Shown here: piece after piece, positions 8,452-16,712 of the stretch | How the letters are laid out: each line of letters starts with the position of its first letter | Numbering within the stretch: position 1 is the first letter of the stretch | Assembly (NCBI GenBank): GCA_946481275.1 | Contig: CAMLMV010000003.1 | Location: 179,556 to 243,555, forward strand | Reading direction: 5' to 3' | From: an uncultured Massilia sp. | GTDB lineage: Bacteria; Pseudomonadota; Gammaproteobacteria; Burkholderiales; Burkholderiaceae | Length of the DNA: 64,000 nucleotides | Position numbers and translations under genes: made by a program | The notes under the pieces: generated by a model | Told to the model about the DNA's origin: nothing | Database searches by the model: none | What the model saw: only the letters and a program-made list of their open reading frames with translations

Positions 8452-8465
8452 AAGTGTATGCAATT
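8452..8465. promoter_or_regulatory. GntR operator, site 2 (imperfect)
   Basis: AAGTGTATGCAATT matches site 1 at 12 of 14 positions, with the left half-site intact. Its centre lies 34 bases from that of site 1, about three helical turns, on the uraH side. Confidence 0.5.
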
Positions 8466-8492
8466 TTTTACCCTGATCAAGAAAGGAAACAA

Positions 8493-8852
8493 ATGGGACA
8501 CCTCAGCACCCACGTGCTCGACACGATGAACGGCTGCCCGGCCGCCGGCATGCGCGTCACTCTGGAAGCGCTCGACAATAACGGCAATGCGCGCACGATC
8601 AAGACGCTCACCCTGAACAGCGACGGCCGCAACGACGGCGGTCCGCTGCTGAATGCCGAGACGATGGCGGCCGGCCGCTACCGCCTCACGTTCAGTGTGG
8701 CAGCGTACTTCCGCGAGAAGGGCGTGAACCTGCCCGAGCCGGCGTTCCTCGACGTCGTGCCGCTCGAATTCGGCATCGCCGACGCGGCCGGCCATTACCA
8801 CGTGCCGCTGCTCGTCAGCCCGTGGTCGTACTCCACGTACCGTGGCTCGTAA
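8493..8852 (+). CDS. uraH: 5-hydroxyisourate hydrolase
   Basis: A 119-residue transthyretin-related enzyme. MGHLSTHVLDTMNGCPAAGM carries the N-terminal catalytic His, and the protein ends in the diagnostic YRGS. It hydrolyses 5-hydroxyisourate, the product of urate oxidation, to OHCU, the substrate of the UraD domain in the divergent operon. ATG 8493 is preceded by GAAAGGAAAC. First gene of the plus-strand half of the island, under the operator pair at 8418-8465. Confidence 0.95.
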   Translation: MGHLSTHVLDTMNGCPAAGMRVTLEALDNNGNARTIKTLTLNSDGRNDGGPLLNAETMAAGRYRLTFSVAAYFREKGVNLPEPAFLDVVPLEFGIADAAGHYHVPLLVSPWSYSTYRGS

Positions 8853-8898
8853 GCACGGAGCGTTGTTTTTCTCATAAAGTCATACCCTTTTTTTAAAA

Positions 8899-8912
8899 GA
8901 TCGTATACAGTT
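8899..8912. promoter_or_regulatory. Possible third GntR operator, before puuD
   Basis: GATCGTATACAGTT keeps the GTATAC core and matches site 1 at 10 of 14 positions. It sits in the 204-base gap between uraH and puuD, just after an AT-rich run (8887-8898), so puuD may have its own regulated promoter. Confidence 0.35.
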
Positions 8913-9056
8913 GTTGTGTCGCCGCGGAGCGCATCGGCAGCAGGGCCCAGCCCTTCGCCGGTGGTTGCGATGATTTGCCCCTCACAGAGCCCGCTGTGGT
9001 GATGGGACAGCCTGGTGCGTCGTTTGCACCATGCTTCCTTTGTATTAGAGGCTCTC

Positions 9057-10298
9057 ATGGAATCCTATTTGCTCGACTGGGTGAATCTGCTGTTGCGCTG
9101 GACCCACGTCATCACCGCGATCGCCTGGATCGGCGCATCGTTCTACTTCGTCTTCCTCGATAACTCGCTGACCAGGCCGACGGCGCCCGACCTCGTCGAA
9201 AAAGGCGTCGACGGCGAACTGTGGGCCGTGCACGGCGGGGGCTTCTACCATCCGCAGAAATACCTCGTCGCCCCGAAACAGATGCCCGAGGGCCTGCACT
9301 GGTTCTATTGGGAGAGCTACGCCACGTGGCTGTCCGGTTTCGGTCTCTTCACCGTCCTGTATCTGTTCAATGCCGGCACCTTCATGGTCGACAAGCAGGT
9401 GCACGACTGGACGGCCGGCGCCGCCGTCGGTACCGCGCTGGGCTTCCTCGTCGCGTTCTGGCTCGTCTACGACACCATCTGCCGCACGTTCGGCCGCAAG
9501 AAGAACGGCGACGCCATCGTCGGCGCGATCATCTTCGCGTTCGTCGTGTTCGCGTCGTGGCTCGCGTGCCAGCTGTACGCCGGCCGTGCCGCCTTCCTGC
9601 TGGTGGGCGCCATGCTGGCCACGTCGATGAGCGCCAACGTGTTCTTCTGGATCATCCCCGGCCAGCGCAAGGTCGTCGCGCAGCTGAAGGCAGGCCAGCC
9701 GGTCGACCCGATCTACGGCTGGCGCGCGAAACAGCGCAGCGTCCACAACACGTATTTCACGCTGCCGGTGCTGTTCGCCATGCTGTCCAACCACTACGGC
9801 TGGCTGTACTCGGGTGAGCACAACTGGGTCGTGCTGGTCCTCATGATGTTGACCGGCGCCCTGATCCGCCAGAGCTTCGTCGCCCGCCACAAGGCGCTGG
9901 TGCACGGCAAGCGCGTGCCGTGGGAATTCGCCGGCTTCGGCGTGGCCGCCATGCTGGGTCTCGTCGTCTACCTGACCCCGAAACCCGAGGCCGACCTGCC
10001 GGTGATCGCGTCGGCAGCGCCGACCGCCGCCGCAGCCGCCGGCGCCACCGCGCAGAACGTGAGCTTCGACCAGGTGAAGGGCGTCGTCGCCCAGCGCTGC
10101 GCGATGTGCCACTCGGCCGCCATGCCGAGCAAGGGCATCTCGTTCGATTCGCCCGACGCGATCAAGCGTCACGCCCAGCAGATGTACCAGCAGGCCGTCG
10201 TGACCAAGCAGATGCCCCTGAATAACGCCACCCAGATCACGCCGGATGAGCGCAATCTCATCAAGCGCTGGTACGAAGAGGGCGCCCCCGTCAACTGA
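9057..10298 (+). CDS. puuD: Membrane-bound urate hydroxylase PuuD with C-terminal cytochrome c domain
   Basis: A 413-residue integral membrane protein. It starts MESYLLDWVNLLLRWTHV and has about eight hydrophobic segments up to residue ~315, with FWIIPGQRKVVAQLKAGQPV between them. An Ala/Pro-rich linker leads to a small cytochrome c domain with heme motif CAMCH and likely axial Met in KQMPLNN. PuuD oxidises urate to 5-hydroxyisourate and passes electrons to the respiratory chain instead of making H2O2. I start at ATG 9057; an upstream in-frame start at 9015 would add non-family residues. Product feeds uraH directly upstream. Confidence 0.93.
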   Translation: MESYLLDWVNLLLRWTHVITAIAWIGASFYFVFLDNSLTRPTAPDLVEKGVDGELWAVHGGGFYHPQKYLVAPKQMPEGLHWFYWESYATWLSGFGLFTVLYLFNAGTFMVDKQVHDWTAGAAVGTALGFLVAFWLVYDTICRTFGRKKNGDAIVGAIIFAFVVFASWLACQLYAGRAAFLLVGAMLATSMSANVFFWIIPGQRKVVAQLKAGQPVDPIYGWRAKQRSVHNTYFTLPVLFAMLSNHYGWLYSGEHNWVVLVLMMLTGALIRQSFVARHKALVHGKRVPWEFAGFGVAAMLGLVVYLTPKPEADLPVIASAAPTAAAAAGATAQNVSFDQVKGVVAQRCAMCHSAAMPSKGISFDSPDAIKRHAQQMYQQAVVTKQMPLNNATQITPDERNLIKRWYEEGAPVN

Positions 10299-10310
10299 CC
10301 CGTTGTACCC

Positions 10311-10343
10311 TGTCCGCCGGCCCCTACAGCGGGCCGGCGGACA
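10311..10343 (+). terminator. Strong GC hairpin between puuD and the permease gene
   Basis: TGTCCGCCGGCCC pairs perfectly (13 bp) with GGGCCGGCGGACA around a 7-base loop. No T-run follows, so it is more likely a partial terminator, RNA-stability hairpin or attenuator that lowers expression of the downstream permease. Confidence 0.5.
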
Positions 10344-10425
10344 CGCTCGCGCGCCCGGCCCAGACAGCCGGCGCGTGGCGGGCGGCATGCTGTTTGTTGT
10401 TCATAAAAACATTTAGGAGACAAGC

Positions 10426-11955
10426 ATGACCCAGCCGTCCCGCCATCCGGTGGACGAACGGCTGCCGCTCGCGCGCCTCGGTGCGCTCGGGTTGCAGCAC
10501 GTCCTCGTCATGTACGCCGGTGCCATCGCCGTCCCCCTCATCGTGGGACGCGCGCTGAAACTTCCTCCCGAACAGGTCAGCATGCTGATCTCGGCAGACC
10601 TGTTCTGCTGCGGGATCGTGACACTCATTCAATCCCTTGGCCTGACATCGTGGTTCGGCATCCGCCTCCCCGTGATGATGGGCGTGACCTTCGCGGCCGT
10701 CGGCCCGATGGTCGCCATCGCGAACGCGGTCCCCGGCGTCGACGGAGCCCGTGCGATCTTCGGCGCCGGCATCGGCGCCGGTGCCGTGGCGCTGCTGCTC
10801 GCGCCGCTCATGAGCCGGTTGCTGCGGTTCTTCCCGCCCGTCGTCACGGGCACCATCATCCTGATCATCGGCGTGACGCTGATGCGCGTCGGCGTGGGCT
10901 GGGCGATGGGCGGTCCGGAAAGCACGGCGCAGAGCGTCGACACGGCGAAGCTGGCCGCGATGGTCGATGCGGCCCGCGCCGGCGCCGCGCAGGCGGCCGC
11001 CGCGCTGCCGCCGGGTGCCGAAGCGCCTGCGCTGAAACTGGCCGGCCCCGTGCCGATGACGCCGAACCCGAACTACGGCGCGCTGGACCACCTGGGCATC
11101 GCCGCGTTCGTGCTGGCCGTCGTGCTGTGCCTCGTCCGGTTCTGCCGCGGCTTCCTGGCCAATATCTCCGTCCTGCTGGGCATCGTGGCCGGCTGCGTCG
11201 TCACGTTCGCGCTGGGCGAGATGAACTTCGACAAAGTGGGCAATGCCGCCTGGTTCCAGCTCGTGACGCCGCTGGCGTTCGGCACGCCCACGTTCGACCT
11301 TGTCATGATCGTCACGTTCGCCGTCGTCATGATCGTCGTGATGATCGAGTCGGCCGGCATGTTCCTCGCGCTGTCCGAGCTGACGGGCAAGGACGTGGAC
11401 CGGAAACAGCTCGCCGCCGGCCTGCGCACGGACGGCCTGGGCACGCTGATCGGCGGCCTGCTGAACACCTTCCCGCATACGAGCTTTTCGCAGAACGTGG
11501 GCCTCGTCGCCGTCACGGGCGTCAAGAGCCGCTGGGTGTGCGTGGCCGGCGGCTGCATCATGATCGTGCTGGGCATGCTGCCGAAGATGGCGGCGCTCGT
11601 GGAAGCGATCCCGCAGTTCGTGCTGGGCGGCGCGGGTCTTGTCATGTTCGGTATGGTTGCCGCAGCAGGCATCCGCATCCTGACGCGCGTGGACTTCCGG
11701 AACAACCGCTACAACCTGTATATTGTCGCCCTGTCGATCGGCTTCGGCCTGATCCCGCTGGTGGCACCCCGCTGGGCCCAACAGATGGCCCACAGCCTGC
11801 ATCCGTTGCTGGAGTCGGGCATCCTGCTGACCGCCGTCGCCGCGGTCGCTTTGAACCTCTTCTTCAACGGTACCCGCGACATCCCGGCCGAGAACCACGG
11901 AGATGCGGGCGCCACCAACAACCACCCACCTATCGTCCAAGGGAGCAAAGCATGA
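10426..11955 (+). CDS. NCS2-family xanthine/urate permease
   Basis: A 509-residue polytopic protein of the nucleobase:cation symporter-2 family: GLQHVLVMYAGAIAVPLIVG near the N-terminus, MIVVMIESAGMFLALSELTG in the conserved TM8 acidic region, and GGLLNTFPHTSFSQNVGLVA, the NCS2 signature loop. The ribosome site TAGGAGACAAGC precedes ATG 10426. In a urate catabolic operon it most likely imports urate or xanthine. A low-complexity Ala-rich loop of ~40 residues (around 175-215) is longer than usual. Its stop overlaps the start of the outer-membrane channel gene in ATGA, implying coupled translation. Confidence 0.9.
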   Translation: MTQPSRHPVDERLPLARLGALGLQHVLVMYAGAIAVPLIVGRALKLPPEQVSMLISADLFCCGIVTLIQSLGLTSWFGIRLPVMMGVTFAAVGPMVAIANAVPGVDGARAIFGAGIGAGAVALLLAPLMSRLLRFFPPVVTGTIILIIGVTLMRVGVGWAMGGPESTAQSVDTAKLAAMVDAARAGAAQAAAALPPGAEAPALKLAGPVPMTPNPNYGALDHLGIAAFVLAVVLCLVRFCRGFLANISVLLGIVAGCVVTFALGEMNFDKVGNAAWFQLVTPLAFGTPTFDLVMIVTFAVVMIVVMIESAGMFLALSELTGKDVDRKQLAAGLRTDGLGTLIGGLLNTFPHTSFSQNVGLVAVTGVKSRWVCVAGGCIMIVLGMLPKMAALVEAIPQFVLGGAGLVMFGMVAAAGIRILTRVDFRNNRYNLYIVALSIGFGLIPLVAPRWAQQMAHSLHPLLESGILLTAVAAVALNLFFNGTRDIPAENHGDAGATNNHPPIVQGSKA

Positions 11956-12794
11956 AAAAAACCGTCCTGACCATGGCGCTGTGCGCGTGCGCGGCGACGT
12001 CCGTCCAGGCCGCGGAATGGAGCGACACGTCGATCGGCTACCGCACCGGCAGCCGTTTCCGCGAGCCGTTCAACGCCAACGAAATCCATAAGGACATCAT
12101 CGACATCAACCACGTGAGCGGTTATGCCTACGGCACGAACTTCTTCAACCTGGATGTCCTGCTGTCGAACAAGACCGATCCGTCGGCACCGGGCGCCAGC
12201 TCGGGCGCGCAGGAGTTCTACCTCGTGTACCGCAACACGGTCTCGCTGGGCAAGGTGAGCGGCAAGGAATTCGCGTACGGCCCCGTGAGCGACGTGGGCC
12301 TGACGCTCGGCTTCGACGCCAACACGAAGGACGATGCCGGCTACAACTCGAAGAAGCGCATGCTGGTCGTCGGCCCGACGCTGGCCTTCAAGGTGCCCGG
12401 CCTGCTGAACGTGGGTATCTACGGCCTGTGGGAGAGCAACGCACCGAACAACGAGTTCACGCAGACCAGCGTCTCGCGCTACCGCTACGATACCCACCCG
12501 ATGCTGGGCGCCGTGTGGGCATTCCCGTTGGGCGCCTCGGGCTGGTCGTGGGAAGGCTTCGCGAACTGGATCGCGTCGAAGGGCAAGGACGAATTCGGCA
12601 ACCAGACGGCGCCGGAAACGAACATCGACATGCAGCTGCTGTACGACCTGGGCCCGCTGCTGGGCGCCAAGCCGAAGACCTTCCGCGCCGGCGTCGCCTA
12701 TCAGTACTGGCACAACAAGTTCGGCAACGACAGCAAGCGCGTGCCGGGCGCCTCGGCCAGTACGCCGATGGTCAAGGCGGAGTATCACTTCTAA
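11952..12794 (+). CDS. Tsx/OmpK-type nucleoside-specific outer-membrane channel
   Basis: A 280-residue outer-membrane beta-barrel. The signal peptide is MKKTVLTMALCACAATSVQA; the mature protein alternates hydrophobic and polar strands and ends VKAEYHF, a C-terminal Phe as needed for BAM insertion. The sequence (IGYRTGSRFREPFN, then HVSGYAYGTNFFNLDVLLSN) resembles the Tsx/OmpK family that admits nucleosides and bases. Start overlaps the permease stop. It probably provides the outer-membrane passage for urate or purine bases imported by the permease. Confidence 0.82.
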   Translation: MKKTVLTMALCACAATSVQAAEWSDTSIGYRTGSRFREPFNANEIHKDIIDINHVSGYAYGTNFFNLDVLLSNKTDPSAPGASSGAQEFYLVYRNTVSLGKVSGKEFAYGPVSDVGLTLGFDANTKDDAGYNSKKRMLVVGPTLAFKVPGLLNVGIYGLWESNAPNNEFTQTSVSRYRYDTHPMLGAVWAFPLGASGWSWEGFANWIASKGKDEFGNQTAPETNIDMQLLYDLGPLLGAKPKTFRAGVAYQYWHNKFGNDSKRVPGASASTPMVKAEYHF

Positions 12795-12836
12795 GGAAGA
12801 CGGGGCGGCACGGCGGTGCCGTCCGGTCGTTACCTC

Positions 12837-12871
12837 CGGCGCGCTTGCCTTCGGGCGGCGCGCCGTTTTTT
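12837..12871 (+). terminator. Rho-independent terminator of the urate operon
   Basis: CGGCGCGC (12837-12844) pairs with GCGCGCCG (12858-12865), extended inward by GCC/GGC around a TTCG tetraloop, and is followed by TTTTTTATT. It lies 43 bases after the Tsx-like gene. Confidence 0.9.
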
Positions 12872-12904
12872 ATTGCTGATGCCGCTTGTTAGGGAACAGC
12901 CAAA

Positions 12905-13494
12905 TGGACTTTTCCGGGGACGTGGCTTAGTACCTTGTCGGCAGGAACGTTTGGCAGTGCGCGGTTATAAAGCGCCCAGAAAGATTGCGGGGCGCCCTTC
13001 GATCATCGCCCCCAACCGGCTGAATCGGGAATTTACCTGGCAGTCGTGGTCGACCCTTTTGCACGCAAGGTCGTTGGATGGTCGATGAAGCCGACCCTGA
13101 CGCGCGAGCTGGCGATTGATGCCTTGCTAATGGCAGTCTGGCGACGCAAACGCAAGAATCCTGTGCTCGTGCATTCGGGCCAAGGCAGTCAATATGGCAG
13201 CGATGACTGGCGCCGCTTCTGCAAGGCCAACAATCTTGAGCCAAGCATGAGCCGTCGTGGAAAATGTCGGGATAACGCCGTGGCCGAATCGTTCTTTAGC
13301 AGCCTGAAAAAGGAACGCATCCGCAAACGCATCTACAAAACCCGGGATTTGGCCCGAGCCGATAACTTTGATTGCATCGAAGTCTTTTACAATCGAACCA
13401 GGCGCCACAGCCATCTGGGCGGTGTCAGCCCCGAGGCCTTTGAACGCGCCTCAGCGTGAGGTTCGGATTTGTCGACTGAACTGGGGGAAGTCCA
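12905..13494 (+). mobile_element. IS3-family insertion sequence remnant
   Basis: The segment is bounded by inverted ends: TGGACTTTTCCGGGG at the left (12905) and, read from the other strand, TGGACTTCCCCCAG at the right (ends 13494). Only about 590 bases remain of an element that should be 1.2-1.3 kb. orfA and the first part of orfB are gone. No target-site duplication is visible (CCAAA on the left, ATCTG on the right). Confidence 0.8.
12957..13459 (+). pseudogene. IS3-family transposase OrfB remnant
   Basis: From 12957 one frame reads VRGYKAPRKIAGRPS and APNRLNREFT, the usual start of the IS3 integrase region. At about 13031 the sequence jumps, in another frame, to YLAVVVDPFARKVVGWSM and continues to PEAFERASA. 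The ~20 codons that should lie between, carrying the WVTDITYI block with the first catalytic Asp, are deleted. The later catalytic residues survive (VHSGQGSQYGSDDW and the Glu in NAVAESFFSSLK). It cannot make active transposase. Confidence 0.85.
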
Positions 13495-13512
13495 ATCTGC
13501 CCGGCGCGTGGG

Positions 13513-14412
13513 CTATGCGGGCAAGCCCTTCGTTCGCCACCGCCGACTGGCGGCCAGTACCAAGAGCAAAGCGACGCCGGCGAGCGCCACGGCCTGGACG
13601 AGCCTGAACCCGGGATCGGTGAGCGATACGAGGCCGGCGGCAGCGTGCATCTTCGTCAAGTTCGCCTGGCTTGCGCCGTGGAACAACATGGCGAGCAACA
13701 CGCTGCCGTTCGCCCCTTTGACTATCCAAGTCACGATGACCGACGCCGCGATGGTGAACAGGGTGGAAGCAGCCAGCATGGTGACAGCGATCGGTATCGA
13801 GCCGGAGGTCAACAAGCTGGACAAGAACCAAAGGGGGTAATGCCAGAAGCTCCAGACCAGGCCGAGCAACAGGGATGACCGGACCCAGCCTGCCTGCACC
13901 AGAAAACGCGGCAGCATGAAGCCGCGCCAGCCAAGTTCTTCGGTTACGTAGTAGAGGGCGCTGAACAGCGTGATCTGCAGCCAGGTCGATAGATAGGCGG
14001 CAGGCGGGGGCAGGGTCACGTCCGACCCGCTGTACGCCGCCCAGGCGAACAGTCCCGCCCATTGGGCCAGCACTGGAAGCAGTAGCGCCCAACCATACCA
14101 TCGCAGCGGCACTTTCCACTTCACCACCGTCTTCAGCAGCGTTGTCAGCCCAGCCTTGCCACGATACAGACACGTCACGGCGATTGCCGCTAACATCGGG
14201 CCACATCCGAACAACTCCGGAATGTTACCGAAAAGGTGGCGCACCGTGGCTTCGTCGTAGACCTGATAGGTGAAGTCAACTCGCCACAGCACCATGAACG
14301 GCAGTGGCCAGGAGAGGAGCGACGATAGCGCAAGAAAAACGATCAGCTCACGCTTGAGTTGCTGTCGTTCCCCTTCAAACGGGCGCAGCCAAGCCTGTTC
14401 GGCGCTGTCCAT
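13513..14412 (-). CDS. CPBP-family intramembrane metalloprotease
   Basis: A 299-residue membrane protein with about eight hydrophobic segments and the CPBP (CAAX-protease/Abi) motifs: EELGWRGFMLPRFL, FWHYPLWF and FHGASQANL, holding the Glu-Glu, His and His-Asn active-site residues. ATG 14412 is preceded by AAGGAATCCG. An upstream in-frame extension to 14454 lacks family similarity and was rejected. The gene is trapped between two IS3-type remnants, is somewhat AT-richer than its surroundings, and was possibly acquired with them. Substrate unknown. Confidence 0.85.
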   Translation of the reverse strand: MDSAEQAWLRPFEGERQQLKRELIVFLALSSLLSWPLPFMVLWRVDFTYQVYDEATVRHLFGNIPELFGCGPMLAAIAVTCLYRGKAGLTTLLKTVVKWKVPLRWYGWALLLPVLAQWAGLFAWAAYSGSDVTLPPPAAYLSTWLQITLFSALYYVTEELGWRGFMLPRFLVQAGWVRSSLLLGLVWSFWHYPLWFLSSLLTSGSIPIAVTMLAASTLFTIAASVIVTWIVKGANGSVLLAMLFHGASQANLTKMHAAAGLVSLTDPGFRLVQAVALAGVALLLVLAASRRWRTKGLPA

Positions 14413-14537
14413 TCGGATTCCTTTGCAGAGATGCCGCGACATACGCAGCGCCACAGCCAGAGCGGCCAGCTTACGCTGTGATGGTTAATATTGTCAATAT
14501 ACCTACATTGGCGGTAGGCCGGGTCAAAAATGGAATC

Positions 14538-15611
<1,074 letters not shown>

Positions 15612-15859
15612 CCGGTGCAGCAGGCGCACCACGCCGGCTGGCCTGCATCGTTCTTGTGCGCGCGCGTGACCGGCCTTGCCACAAATGGTGCGCCGCTGCA
15701 CCAGCAGGCAGCTCCGGCACGATCGCGGTGCGCGGGCCCGTGAGAATCGCCCCGGCCTGATGCGGGCCCGCTTCTTGCATAACTCCCCATGACGGCGCAA
15801 TCGACGCCGGATCACCGATCAATCACGCCGCCTCACGGCGGCCCCTAGGGAGAAGTTTC

Positions 15860-16678
15860 ATGGCCTATCTGGTGCCTTCTGAATTCGTGACCAAGATGGT
15901 CGACGCGGGCGAATCCAAGATCTACATGTCCACGCGCGATGCGCTGATCCGCGCCTACATGGCTGGCGCCATCCTCGCGTTGTCGGCGGTGTTCGCCGTC
16001 AGCTGCTCGGTCGCCACCGGCGTGCCGCTCATCGGCGCGCTGCTGTTCCCGGTCGGCTTTTGCATGCTGTACCTGCTCGGCTTCGACCTGCTGACCGGCG
16101 TGTTCGTGCTGACGCCGCTGGCGCTGATCGACAGGCGCCCCGGCGTCACGCTGCCGCGCGTGGTCAAGCACTGGGGCATCGTCTTCGCAGGTAACTTCCT
16201 CGGCGCGTTCACCGTGGCCTTCCTGATGGCGTACATTTTCACGTTCGGCTTTCACACGGACGGCGGCGTACTGGCCAAGGCCATCGGCACGATCGGCGAA
16301 AAGCGCACGCTCGGCTACGCGGAATACGGCTTCGCCGGCATGGTCACCCTGTTCATCCGCGGCATGCTGTGCAACTGGATGGTGTCGACCGGTGTCGTCG
16401 GCGCCATGATCTCGACGACCGTCGGCGGCAAGGTCATCGCCATGTGGATGCCCGTGATGCTGTTCTTCGCGATGGCCTTCGAGCACTCGGTGGTCAACAT
16501 GTTCCTGTTCCCGTTCGGGATCCTGACCGGCGCGCACTTCACCTTCGTCGATTACCTGATCTGGAACGAGATCCCGACCGTGCTGGGCAACCTCGTCGGC
16601 GGTCTCGCGTTCACCGGCCTGACGCTGTACTCCACGCACGTGAAGACGGCGCCGAAGCGCTCGTTCACCAAAGTCTGA
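15860..16678 (+). CDS. Formate/nitrite transporter (FNT/FocA-NirC family)
   Basis: A 272-residue inner-membrane channel with six hydrophobic segments. The FNT pattern is visible: AYMAGAILALSAVFAVSC after the N-terminal helix, GNFLGAFTVAFLMAY, RGMLCNWMVSTGVVGAM, and FEHSVVNMFLFPFGI, which carries the central pore His (EHSVVNMF). The ribosome site AGGGAGAAG precedes ATG 15860. The next gene, 34 bases downstream, is a PP2C-kinase fusion, a pairing I recall from betaproteobacterial nitrate/nitrite assimilation loci. Nitrite is therefore the likelier substrate, but formate cannot be excluded. Confidence 0.9.
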   Translation: MAYLVPSEFVTKMVDAGESKIYMSTRDALIRAYMAGAILALSAVFAVSCSVATGVPLIGALLFPVGFCMLYLLGFDLLTGVFVLTPLALIDRRPGVTLPRVVKHWGIVFAGNFLGAFTVAFLMAYIFTFGFHTDGGVLAKAIGTIGEKRTLGYAEYGFAGMVTLFIRGMLCNWMVSTGVVGAMISTTVGGKVIAMWMPVMLFFAMAFEHSVVNMFLFPFGILTGAHFTFVDYLIWNEIPTVLGNLVGGLAFTGLTLYSTHVKTAPKRSFTKV

Positions 16679-16712
16679 CGACGCGCGCGCCGGCGTCGCC
16701 GCTTTACAGCTC

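Noticed and set aside
10650..11951. Plus-strand frame continuous with the Tsx-like gene upstream to 10650
   Set aside because: The upstream part is out-of-frame translation of the permease gene (Arg-rich). The real gene starts at 11952 with a signal peptide.
12900..13499. Target-site duplication around the left IS remnant
   Set aside because: The flanking bases CCAAA and ATCTG do not match; the duplication has been lost or one end is not original.
14484..14537. Left inverted end of the OrfA-bearing IS remnant
   Set aside because: The AT-rich stretch before the OrfA start shows no sequence I can match to a partner end, because the right end was deleted at 14804.
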